A DNA stretch of 64,000 nucleotides from Rhodococcus ruber NBRC 15591 (GCF_001894945.1 NZ_BCXE01000033.1:1-64000); one strand, 5' to 3'; positions 52,596-62,681 are shown, counted from the stretch's first letter. Translations and numbers: made by a program. The notes: generated by a model from the letters alone, not told the origin.

Positions 52596-54140
52596 TCAGC
52601 CTGCCGGGGTGAGGTAGCGGGCGCGCAGCTTGTGCTTGACGAGTTTGCCGGTGGGCGTGCGCGGCAGGTCGTCGGAGAAGTCGATGCTGCGCGGCGCCTT
52701 GAAGTGGGAGACGCGCTCGCGGACGAAGTCGAGGAGCTCGCGCTCGACCTCGGGCCCGGGCTCGACGCCGTCGGCGAGCTGGACCACGGCCTTGACCTCC
52801 TCGCCCATCTCCTCGTTGGGGACCCCGATCACGGCGACGTCGTACACCTTGGGATGCAGGGTGAGCACGTTCTCCGACTCCTGGGGGTAGATGTTCACGC
52901 CGCCGGAGATGATGGTGAACGCCGCCCTGTCGGTGAGGTACAGGTAGCGCTCCTCGTCGAGGTATCCGATGTCGCCGCTCGTGGTCCACGTCGGATGGTC
53001 GGGATGGGTGGCCTGGCGGGTCTTCTCGGGATCGTTGTGGTACCGGAACGGATGCTCGTCCCGTTCCCACCACACGGTGCCGACCGCGCCGGTGGGTAGT
53101 TCGCGGCCCTCGTCGTCGCAGATGTGGACGATTCCCATGACCCCGTCGCGCCCGACCGACCCGGGATGCGCGAGCGCCTGCTGCGAGTCGATGAACGTGG
53201 CGCCGGCACCCTCGGTGGAGGCGTAGTACTCGTACACGACCGGACCCCACCACTCGATCATCGCGCGCTTGATCTCCGGCGGGCACGGTGCCGCCGCATG
53301 GATGGCGACCTTCAGGCTCGACACGTCGTACCTGCCGCGCACCTCCTCGGGAAGCTTGAGCATCCGCACGAACATCGTCGGGACCCACTGGCTGTGCGTG
53401 ACCCGGTATCGGTCGATCAGGGCGAGTGCCTCCTCGGGCTCGAACCGGTCCATGAGGATCACGGTGCCCCCGACCGACTGGATGGTGCCGCAGAAGCGAA
53501 GGGGGGCAGCATGATAGAGGGGAGCGGGGCACAGGTAGACGGTGTCGGCGTCGAATCCGTACATCGGCGCGAACACCGCCGTGTAGGGATCCGGGACGTC
53601 CTGCACCTGGCCCTCGGGCAACTTCGGCTCGATGCCCTTGGGCCGTCCGGTCGTTCCGGACGAGTACAGCATGTCCTGGCCACGCGGCTGCGACTCGAGG
53701 GGTGAGGTGTCGAACGCCGCGAGTGCCTCGGAGTAGTCGTCGAAGCCGGGCAGCACACCGCCGTACACGAGCCGTCGGTGCACGTTCGGGTAGGCCTCGG
53801 TGCCGGTGTCGATCGCGGTGGCCGCACCGGCCGAGGCGACGAGCACCTTCGCACCGCAGTCGTTCACCACGTACGCGGCCTCGGACGGGGTCAGATGCCA
53901 GTTCACCACCGTGAGGTACAGGCCGGACCGCAGCGCCGCCCAGTAGACCTCCATGACCCGCAGGTCGTTGTCGGAGATCAGCGCGATGTGATCGCCCGGC
54001 TCGAGGCCCGCGGCGCGCAGGTACTTCGCGAGGCGGACGGAGTTCTCGTCGAGCTGCCGGTAGGTGAGCGACTCGCCGGTGGCGGGCCGCACGATAGCGG
54101 GCTTGTCGGGCGTCGTGGCGACGAAGTTCCCAGGAAACAT
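52596..54140 (-). CDS. Acyl-CoA synthetase (FadD family)
   Basis: This 514-residue AMP-forming ligase activates a carboxylic acid with ATP and CoA. It has the P-loop MLYSSGTTGRPKGIEPK, the A5-like YEYYASTEGAG, the A7 motif TSGDIGYLDEERYLYLTDR and the catalytic Lys in LPRTPTGKLVKHKLRARYL. The region VAPMYGFDADTVYLCPAPLYHAA-type fits medium/long-chain or aromatic-acid FadD proteins. The ATG at 54140 follows AGGGAA. A perfect 14-bp palindrome lies just upstream. Coupling with a hydroxyacid dehydrogenase suggests a small catabolic operon; the substrate is unknown. Confidence 0.93.
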   Translation of the reverse strand: MFPGNFVATTPDKPAIVRPATGESLTYRQLDENSVRLAKYLRAAGLEPGDHIALISDNDLRVMEVYWAALRSGLYLTVVNWHLTPSEAAYVVNDCGAKVLVASAGAATAIDTGTEAYPNVHRRLVYGGVLPGFDDYSEALAAFDTSPLESQPRGQDMLYSSGTTGRPKGIEPKLPEGQVQDVPDPYTAVFAPMYGFDADTVYLCPAPLYHAAPLRFCGTIQSVGGTVILMDRFEPEEALALIDRYRVTHSQWVPTMFVRMLKLPEEVRGRYDVSSLKVAIHAAAPCPPEIKRAMIEWWGPVVYEYYASTEGAGATFIDSQQALAHPGSVGRDGVMGIVHICDDEGRELPTGAVGTVWWERDEHPFRYHNDPEKTRQATHPDHPTWTTSGDIGYLDEERYLYLTDRAAFTIISGGVNIYPQESENVLTLHPKVYDVAVIGVPNEEMGEEVKAVVQLADGVEPGPEVERELLDFVRERVSHFKAPRSIDFSDDLPRTPTGKLVKHKLRARYLTPAG

Positions 54141-54152
54141 GTTCCCTGGTCT

Positions 54153-54166
54153 ACCACAGCTGTGGT
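54153..54166. promoter_or_regulatory. Perfect palindrome upstream of the acyl-CoA synthetase gene
   Basis: ACCACAGCTGTGGT is a perfect 14-bp palindrome 12 nt before the start codon. It lies in a short divergent intergenic region and is a candidate operator. No regulator gene lies beside it. Confidence 0.5.
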
Positions 54167-54242
54167 CCGGGTCACGTGAGTCGCGCGTCCGCGGTGCCGT
54201 CGCTCGACCGGACCGCCCGGCCGGGCGTACCCTCACCCGCAC

Positions 54243-55247
54243 GTGCACGGCACCGCAACACGCGGACGGGAGGACGACGTGGCGCTCGCTCTCGAGAAGG
54301 ACCGCCTGGTGTTCGAGTTCCCGGAGGTGCATCCCGCCGCCCGCATGGCCGTCTCCTTCCACCGCACCCTGCGGGTGCCGGACGACGGCAACACCTATCC
54401 GTTGCCGCCCGGCCTGGGCCGGTTCCCGCTGCGGACCGTCGCCGAACTCGACGAGGCCGCGCTGCCGTCTTCGTGGCGATCCCACGGCGGCCTCGTGATG
54501 CCGATGTGGCAGGCGGAGGCGTGCTGGCTCGGGTTCGAGTCCCGGTACCCGTTCCTGGTCAAGGTCGGCGCCGGGGACGTCGACGCGCTCACCGGCGAAC
54601 CCTGGTCGCCGGAGCCGGACTTCGGACGCGAGGACTATCTCGAGGTGCCGGCGCAACCGTGGCTCGACGGCTACGTCGTGGCGCACGGCCGGGTGCGCCA
54701 GTTCGTCGCGATGCCGCTCGGGTCCGGCTACAGCCTCGAGGAGCAACTGCGGTCCGGGCCGGCGCGGGGCGGGATCCGCGTCGCGGCCCGCCCCATGCGG
54801 GCGCAGCGATGGGAGGAGCGCGCCGGATTCGACGCCCGGCGCCCGCTGCCCGCCTTCGCGCCGGCCCCGGCGATGGGACTCGGTGCCGGCGGATCCGTCG
54901 ACCAGGGCGTCGCCACCCCGGTCGAGTCGCACGACGCGTGGGATCTCGACCACCGCTCCGTGGTCGAGGTGCACCTGGTGAACAGCGAGCAGTGGCGCGC
55001 GATCACGGACCAGGATCCACCGACCCGGCCCCCGGCCGCGAGCGACTACACGGCGCGCGGCTTCCCGTGGTTCGAACTCTACGACGAGACCGTCGCGCGG
55101 CAGGGGGCGGCGCCACTCGCGGACGTCGACACCGTCGCCGACGTCGGGCGCCGGCGGGGAGAGCCGTTGCCCGACAACGAGACCGTCACCGTGCCCGAAC
55201 CCGTCCGGATCCGGCCGGCCCCGCGCGAGCCTGGCCGTCGCGGATGA
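54243..55247 (+). CDS. Conserved hypothetical protein, 334 aa
   Basis: No family is recognised. The protein is Pro- and Trp-rich with no transmembrane segment or signal peptide. Segments that look conserved are FPEVHPAARMAVSFHRTLRVPD, WQAEACWLGF, GGLVMPMW, GLGAGGSVDQGV (a glycine-rich loop), VEVHLVNSEQWRAI and DYTARGFPWFELYDE. Start codon candidates are the GTG at 54243 and a GTG at 54279; a TACCCT hexamer 9 nt upstream of 54243 hints at leaderless transcription. Neighbours give no clear function. Confidence 0.75.
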   Translation: MHGTATRGREDDVALALEKDRLVFEFPEVHPAARMAVSFHRTLRVPDDGNTYPLPPGLGRFPLRTVAELDEAALPSSWRSHGGLVMPMWQAEACWLGFESRYPFLVKVGAGDVDALTGEPWSPEPDFGREDYLEVPAQPWLDGYVVAHGRVRQFVAMPLGSGYSLEEQLRSGPARGGIRVAARPMRAQRWEERAGFDARRPLPAFAPAPAMGLGAGGSVDQGVATPVESHDAWDLDHRSVVEVHLVNSEQWRAITDQDPPTRPPAASDYTARGFPWFELYDETVARQGAAPLADVDTVADVGRRRGEPLPDNETVTVPEPVRIRPAPREPGRRG

Positions 55248-55255
55248 TCCGACGG

Positions 55256-55261
55256 TATCGT
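55256..55261 (+). promoter_or_regulatory. -10 hexamer of the PPOX-like pair, leaderless type
   Basis: TATCGT lies 8 nt before the ATG at 55270. Confidence 0.38.
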
Positions 55262-55269
55262 CTGTCGAC

Positions 55270-55641
55270 ATGGGGCGGATCACCCAGCGTGTCGAACCGG
55301 AACCGCTTGCCGACTGGCTGATCGGGCACGGTCGCGCGGCGGTCGCCTTCGACGAGGCCGGGTCGGTCACCGCGCTGCCCGCGCGGGTCCGGCGGCGCGA
55401 CGGCCGGTTGTGGGTCGGTGTGCCGCGGGAATCGGTGCCGCCGTCGGCCGGACTCGATCGGGTCACCGTCCTGCTCGACGACGGCGAATTCTGGTTCGAG
55501 CTGCGGGCGGTGAACTGGCGCGGACGCCTGACGCCGGCGGACGCCCCCGACGGTCGGGAGGACCTCGCCTGGTTCGTCTTCACGCCCCGACGCGCCACCG
55601 CGTGGGACTACGCGACCCTGCACGAGGAGCGGGACTCGTGA
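55270..55641 (+). CDS. PPOX-like split-barrel protein, first of a pair
   Basis: This 123-residue protein is predicted as mostly beta: GRAAVAFDEAGSVTALPARVRRRDGRLWVGVP, DRVTVLLDDGEFWFELRAVNWRG and AWFVFTPRRATAWDY. It resembles a divergent pyridoxamine-5-phosphate-oxidase-like FMN or F420-binding split barrel. No signature cofactor motif is clear. Its stop overlaps the next start (GTGA), so the two proteins may work as a heterodimer. Confidence 0.7.
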   Translation: MGRITQRVEPEPLADWLIGHGRAAVAFDEAGSVTALPARVRRRDGRLWVGVPRESVPPSAGLDRVTVLLDDGEFWFELRAVNWRGRLTPADAPDGREDLAWFVFTPRRATAWDYATLHEERDS

Positions 55642-56072
55642 AGGCCGACGACGCCGTCGTGCGCGACTTCCTCGACCGCGCCCGCGTCGCGCGCCTGGCG
55701 ACCCGCTCACCGAAGGGCGCGGCGGCCCTGGCGCCCCTGTGGTTCGTGCAGGTCGACGGCCGGCTGTACTTCGGCACCGGGCGCGACACCGTGGCGGCGC
55801 GCAACGCCGCCGCGAATCCCGACGTCGTCGTGCTGCTCGACGACGGCGAGCGCGGACCGGTCCTGCGGTTGCGCGGCCGGGCCACCGTGCGGCCGGGGGC
55901 GCCGCCCGCGGCCGTCACGGCCCGTTTCGGGCGGAAGTACTACCTGGGCGGATGGCGCTCGGAGCTGTCGCACGCGCGGAGCTGGTTCCTGCGTACCCGG
56001 TACTACGGGCAGAGCGCGCCGGCCACGATCGTCGTCGAACCGGGAGAGGCCGAGCTGCTGCGGCGGCCCTGA
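55638..56072 (+). CDS. PPOX-class FMN/F420-binding protein
   Basis: This 144-residue split-barrel protein begins VVRDFLDRARVARLATRSPKGAAALAPLWFVQVDGRLYFGT, the usual opening of the PPOX/F420-dependent Rv1155-like family. VVVLLDDGERGPVLRLRGRATV and FGRKYYLGGW follow. It may bind FMN or F420 and act as a reductase on an unknown substrate. The start is a GTG at 55638 overlapping the upstream gene. It is translationally coupled to the preceding paralogue. Confidence 0.85.
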   Translation: MKADDAVVRDFLDRARVARLATRSPKGAAALAPLWFVQVDGRLYFGTGRDTVAARNAAANPDVVVLLDDGERGPVLRLRGRATVRPGAPPAAVTARFGRKYYLGGWRSELSHARSWFLRTRYYGQSAPATIVVEPGEAELLRRP

Positions 56073-56082
56073 GGGGTGTCCC

Positions 56083-57243
56083 TCACGACGGCGGTCCGGC
56101 GTTCACGGCGGCGACGTGCCGCAGCCAGTCGGCCAGCGCCTGGAACCGCTGCCGATCGGGGTGGTGGAACACCACGGTGTCGGGATCCGTCGGCGCCGGC
56201 GCACCGTCCCGCCCGCTGCCCGTCACGATCCGGAGCATGCCGTCGGTCTGCGGCAGCGCCGGACGGAACTGCACGTCGCTCACGTCCCGCAACCGGATCC
56301 TTCTGGGCGTCAACGGAACCGGTCCCAGAGCTCGTGCCACGGGACCCTCCCGCAGGATCCACAGCCGGTCGCCCTGCACGACGATCTGCCCGCCCCACCC
56401 GTGGTACCGGCGCATCGGCAGCACCGGGTCGGGCGGGTCGGCGACCGGTCCGGGCGCCAGCCGTGGCACCGTCACCGGCGGCCCGTCGAGGACGCGCTCG
56501 TCGATCTCGTCGGCCGGGGTCACCGACACCGTCACCTCGGCGGCCAGCCGGGATCCGCTCACCGCGGCCCGTGCGGCGGTGCGCAGCCCCCGCCCGGACA
56601 GGTGCGTCACGATCGGCAGCAGACGCGCGCTGGACCGCCGGCCGAGATACCCGCACGGTCGATCGTCCACCCGCACCTCCACCAGCGCGCCGTCCGCCTC
56701 GTGCAGGGTGACGAGCAGGGCGTACTTGCCGGGCGGGTCGGCGTAGGGGTGCAGCAGGTCGAAGTGCTGTTCCTCCCCGGTGACCTGCAGGGTGCGACCC
56801 GAGGGCAGCAGCGTGTAGGGCACGTCCGGCGGATCGTTGCGGGGCACCAGCCTGGCCGGGGCGCCGAGGCTGACCGTGACGCGCGCGATGATGCGCCCGC
56901 TGCGGCCGGGGTCGTCGTTGTAGGTGCCCGCGTCCGCGGCCCAGATGCGGCCCGGCACGGTCGGCAGGTACCCGCCGGCGACGACGCGGCGCAGCACCGG
57001 CCCGTAGCGCAGCGCGTCGCCGTCGCCGAGGATCCCGACCGTCAGCCCGTCCGCGCGCACGCTCACGCCGTGCGTCTCCGGCAGCAGGGACACGTCCCTG
57101 CGGATCTCGGCGCCGGCCGGGTCGAACGCCGCACCGAGGGTCCGCACGATGTGCTCGGTCCAGGCGAACTCGCCCTCGATCTCGGTGTCGAACCGGTCCG
57201 GTCGGCACCCCCACAGCCGATACGGAACCAACTTGTCGCTCAA
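56083..57243 (-). CDS. HIRAN-like repeat protein with PH-like C-terminus, hypothetical
   Basis: This is a 386-residue soluble protein of unknown role. Two similar HIRAN-like modules are seen: DGLTVGILGDGDALRYGPVL with the following VPGRIWA, and VEVRVDDRPCGYLGRRSSA. The C-terminal part (YHGWGGQIVVQGDRLWIL, IRLRDVSDVQFRPALPQ and a last strand with VVFHHPDRQRFQALADWL) resembles DUF4429/PH-like domains of actinobacteria. These assignments rest on pattern only. The start is a TTG at 57243 that overlaps the pcd stop as TTGA, so it is translated with the lysine-degradation gene. Confidence 0.7.
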   Translation of the reverse strand: MSDKLVPYRLWGCRPDRFDTEIEGEFAWTEHIVRTLGAAFDPAGAEIRRDVSLLPETHGVSVRADGLTVGILGDGDALRYGPVLRRVVAGGYLPTVPGRIWAADAGTYNDDPGRSGRIIARVTVSLGAPARLVPRNDPPDVPYTLLPSGRTLQVTGEEQHFDLLHPYADPPGKYALLVTLHEADGALVEVRVDDRPCGYLGRRSSARLLPIVTHLSGRGLRTAARAAVSGSRLAAEVTVSVTPADEIDERVLDGPPVTVPRLAPGPVADPPDPVLPMRRYHGWGGQIVVQGDRLWILREGPVARALGPVPLTPRRIRLRDVSDVQFRPALPQTDGMLRIVTGSGRDGAPAPTDPDTVVFHHPDRQRFQALADWLRHVAAVNAGPPS

Positions 57244-58745
57244 CCGAACTCCACGCCCTGCGCCAGGGGGAGATCGCCGGAGAAGTTGACGGTGTTCGTG
57301 GCGCGGCGCATGTACGCCTTCCACGAGTCCGAACCCGACTCGCGTCCGCCGCCGGTCTCCTTCTCGCCGCCGAACGCGCCCCCGATCTCGGCGCCGGAGG
57401 TGCCGATGTTGACGTTGGCGATGCCGCAGTCCGAGGCGGCGAGGAAACGCTCGGCTTCACGCTGGTCGGTGGTGAAGATCGACGACGACAGCCCTTGGGG
57501 CACCCCGTTGTGCAGGGCGATCGCCTCGTCGAAGTCGTCGTAGGTCAGCACGTAGAGGATCGGAGCGAACGTCTCCTCGCGCACCACGTCCGTCTGCGCC
57601 GGCATCCGCACGACCGCGGGCCGGACGTACACCCCGTCGCCGGGGACCTCGACCGGATCGCCGCCCGTGACGAGAATGCCGCCGTCGAGCTCGGCGCGCT
57701 CGAGCGCCGCCCGCATCGCGGCGTGGGCACGGCCGTCGATCAGCGGGCCCACGAGCACCCCCTCGCCGAACGGATCACCCACCCGCAGTCCCGAATACGC
57801 CTTGGCGATCCGCTCGGTCAGTTCGTCGACGACCGAACGATGGGCGATGAGCCGTCGCAGGGTGGTGCAGCGCTGACCGGTGGTGCCGGCCGCGGCGAAC
57901 ACCACGGCCCGCACGGCGAGGTCGAGGTCGGCGGAAGGGCCGACGATCGCACCGTTGTTGCCGCCGAGTTCGAGCAGGCAGCGCCCGAACCGCGCCGCCA
58001 CCCGGGGCGCGACGATGCGGCCCATCCGGATCGAGCCCGTTGCGCTGACCAGCGCGACGCGGGGGTCGTCGACCAGCGCCTCACCGACGGCGGCGTCGCC
58101 GACGAGGACGTGGTGCAGGCCGCCGGGGGCGCCCACGTCGCGTGCGGCCCGTTCGAGCAGGGCGTGGCAGGCCGACGCGGTGAGCGGCGTCTTCTCCGAC
58201 GGCTTCCACACCACCGGATCGCCGCACACCAGCGCGATCGCGGTGTTCCAGGACCACACGGCGACGGGGAAGTTGAACGCCGAGATCACCGCGACCACCC
58301 CCAGCGGATGCCACGTTTCCATCAGGCGGTGGCCGGGTCGCTCCGACGGCATGGTGTGGCCGTAGAGTTGGCGCGCGAGGCCCACCGCGAATTCGCAGAT
58401 GTCGATCATCTCCTGCACCTCGCCGAGCGCCTCGGAAGGGATCTTCCCGGCCTCGAGCGTGACGAGTTCGGCGAGATCGGACTTGTGCTCGCCGAGCAGT
58501 TCCCCGAGCCTGCGGACCAGCCGTCCTCGCACCGGCGCAGGAACCTGCCGCCAGCGTTCGAAGGCCGTGCTCGCCGCGGTGACCGCGGCATCGACATCCT
58601 CCGCGCGTGCCGGGTGCAGGCGCGCGAGCTCCGAACCGTCGATCGGGCTGGTGACCGGGTGCGGGCCGTCGAGCGCGGGCGCGCCCGCCCCGCAGCGGCG
58701 CAGCGCGGCCACGGCGCGATCGTGGAGATTGCCAGTCGGATTCAT
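57240..58745 (-). CDS. pcd: L-piperidine-6-carboxylate dehydrogenase (ALDH family)
   Basis: Pcd oxidises piperidine-6-carboxylate (the cyclic form of aminoadipate semialdehyde) to L-2-aminoadipate with NAD. The 501-residue aldehyde dehydrogenase has SAFNFPVAVWSWNTA, VWKPSEKTPLTA, SATGSIRMG, the catalytic Glu in LELGGNNGAIV and the catalytic Cys in GTTGQRCTTLRRL. NVNIGTSGAEIGGAFGGEKETGGGRESG near the end is typical of the AmaB/antiquitin group. The ATG at 58745 has GAAAGGA upstream. It is divergent from lrpA and near lat, which supplies its substrate. Confidence 0.94.
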   Translation of the reverse strand: MNPTGNLHDRAVAALRRCGAGAPALDGPHPVTSPIDGSELARLHPARAEDVDAAVTAASTAFERWRQVPAPVRGRLVRRLGELLGEHKSDLAELVTLEAGKIPSEALGEVQEMIDICEFAVGLARQLYGHTMPSERPGHRLMETWHPLGVVAVISAFNFPVAVWSWNTAIALVCGDPVVWKPSEKTPLTASACHALLERAARDVGAPGGLHHVLVGDAAVGEALVDDPRVALVSATGSIRMGRIVAPRVAARFGRCLLELGGNNGAIVGPSADLDLAVRAVVFAAAGTTGQRCTTLRRLIAHRSVVDELTERIAKAYSGLRVGDPFGEGVLVGPLIDGRAHAAMRAALERAELDGGILVTGGDPVEVPGDGVYVRPAVVRMPAQTDVVREETFAPILYVLTYDDFDEAIALHNGVPQGLSSSIFTTDQREAERFLAASDCGIANVNIGTSGAEIGGAFGGEKETGGGRESGSDSWKAYMRRATNTVNFSGDLPLAQGVEFG

Positions 58746-58769
58746 CGTCGATGTCCTTTCCGGGTCGGT

Positions 58770-58775
58770 TAGCCT
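58770..58775 (+). promoter_or_regulatory. -10 hexamer of lrpA, leaderless type
   Basis: TAGCCT lies 6 nt before the lrpA ATG, within the 36-nt divergent gap to pcd, with no ribosome binding site. Confidence 0.45.
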
Positions 58776-58781
58776 GCGCTG

Positions 58782-59231
58782 ATGGCGGAAAACTCGAAGG
58801 AGTCCCTGGACGAGATCGACCGGCTGCTCATGCGCGAACTGGTGGTGGACGGCCGGGCGACGCTGGCCACGCTCGCCGAGAAGGCCGGGTTGTCGATCTC
58901 CGCGGTGCAGTCCCGGGTCCGCCGCCTCGAAGCCCGGCACGTGATCCGCGGATACACGGCGAAGGTAGATCCCGAGGCGCTCGGGCTGATGCTGTCGGCG
59001 TTCGTCGCGATCACTCCTCTCGACCCGTCCCAGCCGGACGACGCGCCGGCGCGGTTGCGGCACATCGACGCCATCGAATCCTGCCACTCCGTGGCCGGGG
59101 ACGAGAGCTACATCCTGCTCGTGCGCGTCGCCTCACCGCGGGCACTCGAACAACTCCTCCAGGAGATCCGCGCGACGGCGAATGTAGCCACCCGCAGCAC
59201 GGTCATCCTCCAAACATTTTACGAACGATAG
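58782..59231 (+). CDS. lrpA: Lrp/AsnC-family regulator LrpA
   Basis: This 149-residue feast/famine regulator has an N-terminal HTH (ATLATLAEKAGLSISAVQSRVRRLEARHVIRGY) and a C-terminal RAM ligand domain (FVAITPLDPSQPDD, IESCHSVAGDESYILLVRV, ATRSTVILQTFYER). Its position between pcd and lat matches M. tuberculosis LrpA (Rv3291c), reported to control lat. It probably senses lysine or another amino acid and regulates the divergent pcd and downstream lat. TAACCGTTA at 59260-59268 is a small palindrome ahead of lat that could be its site. Confidence 0.94.
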   Translation: MAENSKESLDEIDRLLMRELVVDGRATLATLAEKAGLSISAVQSRVRRLEARHVIRGYTAKVDPEALGLMLSAFVAITPLDPSQPDDAPARLRHIDAIESCHSVAGDESYILLVRVASPRALEQLLQEIRATANVATRSTVILQTFYER

Positions 59232-59285
59232 CGTTGCTGTGGATCGATCTTCCGGCATGTAACCGTTATGAGAGAAAATTTGACG

Positions 59286-59291
59286 TACCCT
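59286..59291 (+). promoter_or_regulatory. -10 hexamer of lat, leaderless type
   Basis: TACCCT lies 6 nt before the lat ATG at 59298; the AT-rich run GAGAAAATTTGACG lies directly before it. Confidence 0.45.
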
Positions 59292-59297
59292 CGTGGC

Positions 59298-60641
<1,344 letters not shown>

Positions 60642-60656
60642 CGGCCCCCTCGGAGT

Positions 60657-60671
60657 CGCCGCGGGGCGGCG
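60657..60671. terminator. Possible small hairpin between lat and the histidine kinase gene
   Basis: CGCCGC-GGG-GCGGCG forms a 6-bp stem between the convergent genes. It is short and lacks a T-tract. Confidence 0.3.
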
Positions 60672-60721
60672 GAGGTGACCCGCGCGGTGTGCGATCGCGA
60701 ACCGTCCACCGGGTGTTCCGG

Positions 60722-62551
60722 TCAGGACCCGGCGTCGACGCGGAACGGCAGGGTGACGTCGACGGTCGTGCCGCCGCCCTCGGGGCTGTCGAGGACGAAC
60801 TCGCCGCCGAGCGCGGCCGTCCGATCGCGCAGCCCGTCGAGCCCCCCGCCGGGCGTCGGCCGCGCGCCACCGCACCCGTTGTCCCCGATCGTCATGCGCA
60901 GCATGTCGCCCGTCCGGTGCAGGCCGATCCGGACGACGGTGGCCCCGGAGTGCTTACCGGCGTTGGTGACGGCCTCCGCGCCGATGAGGTACGCGGCGAG
61001 TTCGACGGGGGCCGAGGGGCGTTCGCCGAGCGCGTCGTCGATGTCCACGGGCACGGGTGCCCGCTCGGCCAGTGAGCGCAGCGCCGCCGCGAGTCCGCGC
61101 TCGGTGAGCACCGCCGGATACACGCCTCTGGCGAGCTCTCGCAGTTCCCGCAGCGCCACGTCGAGTTCGGCGGCACCGTCCGCGAGCAGCCGCCGCAGGG
61201 TCGGCTCGTCCCCGGCACGCTGTGCACGGCGCAGCAGCAGCGACGCGGCGACGAGACGCTGCTGCGCACCGTCGTGCAGGTCGCGCTCGAGGCGCCGGCG
61301 CTGGACGTCACCGGCCGTGACGATCCGTTCGCGGGAGCGCCGCACCTCGTCGAGCCGGAGCTGCAGGTCCGCGTGCAGCCGCTCGTGCTCGAGGGCCAGG
61401 CCGGTGGCGCTGCGGACCGCGGCGAGCAGCTCGGGTTGCGTCTCGAGCGACGGGTCGTACACCAGCGCGCCGACCGGTGTGCCGGCGCGCTCGAGGACGG
61501 TCGCCGCCCGGGGATCCGAGCGGCGGGGCAGAGCACGCACCGCACCGTCCGGATCGACGTACGCCGCCCGCTCCGGGACGTACGTCCACAGCACCAGGCT
61601 CGGGTCGTGCACGGCGCGTCGGAGCGCGTCGACGAACCCGGCACCGAGCGGCGCGGTGCCGATCTCGACCATCGCGTCGCTGACCGCAGCTCGGGCGAGC
61701 CGGTACCGGAGTAGGCCGATCGCGACCGCGAGCGGGAACAACGCCGTGGCCGGGTAGCGCAGGTTGAGCACCCAGGTCGGGGGCGACCAGGGCAGGTTCA
61801 CCGCGCTGGAGAGCACGGCGAGTGTGATCACCGCCGAGAGGCCGTATGCGACCCCGAGCGGTGCGAATCCCGACCGGTACGCGGGCGACCCCGAACGCCA
61901 GCGCACGATCACCACCACCACGAGCGTCACCACGATCAGGAACGCGCAGAACCCGACGACGAGCTGCACGGTCCGCGCGAGGGACGGATCATCGCGCAGG
62001 AGAAGTAGATTCGTCGATGTCGACGGGGATGCCGCGGGTGCGGTCCGCGGATCGAAGAACAGCCACTCGGCCACGATGCCGACGGTGGCGAGGATCCAGG
62101 CGGCTCCGACGAACAGGCGTTGCCACGGTCGTTCCAGCCGACCGGTCGGGAATCCCACGAGGGCCTGGAGCAGGACGGGTAGGTACAGGTTCGTCGCCAC
62201 CGCGCCGACGGTGAAGGCCACGGGTTCGCCGGAGCGCCGCAGACCGCCGAGGAACCACAGCAGGCCGGCCATGAGGATGAGAGGACCGGTCAGGTCGTGC
62301 GGGCGGGTGTTCCATGCGATCGCCCCGGCCACGACGAACGCCACACCGGCGCCGAGGAACAGCCCCAGTTCGGTCGGCCCGAACACCGGGAGGAACGGGC
62401 CCTCGGCGGCGGCGAAGGACTCGCGCGGCCCGAGCAGGAGCGTGCGCGCCGGATCCCGCAGTCCCGTCGGCGACCGGTCCACCGTGGCGGCGATCGCCGC
62501 GACCAGCACCGCAGTGACCACGACGAGTAGCTGGATCACTCGTTGCCGCAC
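60722..62551 (-). CDS. Membrane sensor histidine kinase, NarL-partner (HisKA_3) type
   Basis: From the GTG at 62551 the protein is 609 residues. About eight membrane helices come first (VIQLLVVVTAVLVAAIAA, ELGLFLGAGVAFVVAGAIAW, LILMAGLLWFLGGL and others). A GAF-like region follows, then the phosphoacceptor helix RRRLERDLHDGAQQRL (His about 426), the N-box EAVTNAGKHSG and the G-box IGDNGCGGARP of the HATPase domain. The chosen GTG has GGAGG 5 nt upstream. The frame stays open upstream for over 100 codons with in-frame repeats (ALMPAAPAA and VVTP units), so a longer cytoplasmic tail is possible. No response regulator gene lies in the window. Confidence 0.88.
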   Translation of the reverse strand: MRQRVIQLLVVVTAVLVAAIAATVDRSPTGLRDPARTLLLGPRESFAAAEGPFLPVFGPTELGLFLGAGVAFVVAGAIAWNTRPHDLTGPLILMAGLLWFLGGLRRSGEPVAFTVGAVATNLYLPVLLQALVGFPTGRLERPWQRLFVGAAWILATVGIVAEWLFFDPRTAPAASPSTSTNLLLLRDDPSLARTVQLVVGFCAFLIVVTLVVVVIVRWRSGSPAYRSGFAPLGVAYGLSAVITLAVLSSAVNLPWSPPTWVLNLRYPATALFPLAVAIGLLRYRLARAAVSDAMVEIGTAPLGAGFVDALRRAVHDPSLVLWTYVPERAAYVDPDGAVRALPRRSDPRAATVLERAGTPVGALVYDPSLETQPELLAAVRSATGLALEHERLHADLQLRLDEVRRSRERIVTAGDVQRRRLERDLHDGAQQRLVAASLLLRRAQRAGDEPTLRRLLADGAAELDVALRELRELARGVYPAVLTERGLAAALRSLAERAPVPVDIDDALGERPSAPVELAAYLIGAEAVTNAGKHSGATVVRIGLHRTGDMLRMTIGDNGCGGARPTPGGGLDGLRDRTAALGGEFVLDSPEGGGTTVDVTLPFRVDAGS

Positions 62552-62625
62552 CCCGGCCTCCTCCCGGACCGTCTCAGTCTCCTCCCGCGTCGGCGTGGGC
62601 ACCACCGTGCTGGCACGGGACGCCT

Positions 62626-62664
62626 CCGGTGTCACCACGGTGCCGGAATCCGGTGTCACCACGG
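62626..62664. repeat. 15-bp direct repeat, two copies 24 bp apart
   Basis: CCGGTGTCACCACGG occurs at 62626-62640 and 62650-62664, upstream of the chosen kinase start. The spacing is a multiple of three. Confidence 0.9.
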
Positions 62665-62681
62665 ATCCGCCGACCGTCTCG

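Noticed and set aside
52118-52612. Plus-strand frame opposite the FAD dehydrogenase
   Set aside because: Shadow frame; the minus-strand gene has clear FAD-binding motifs.
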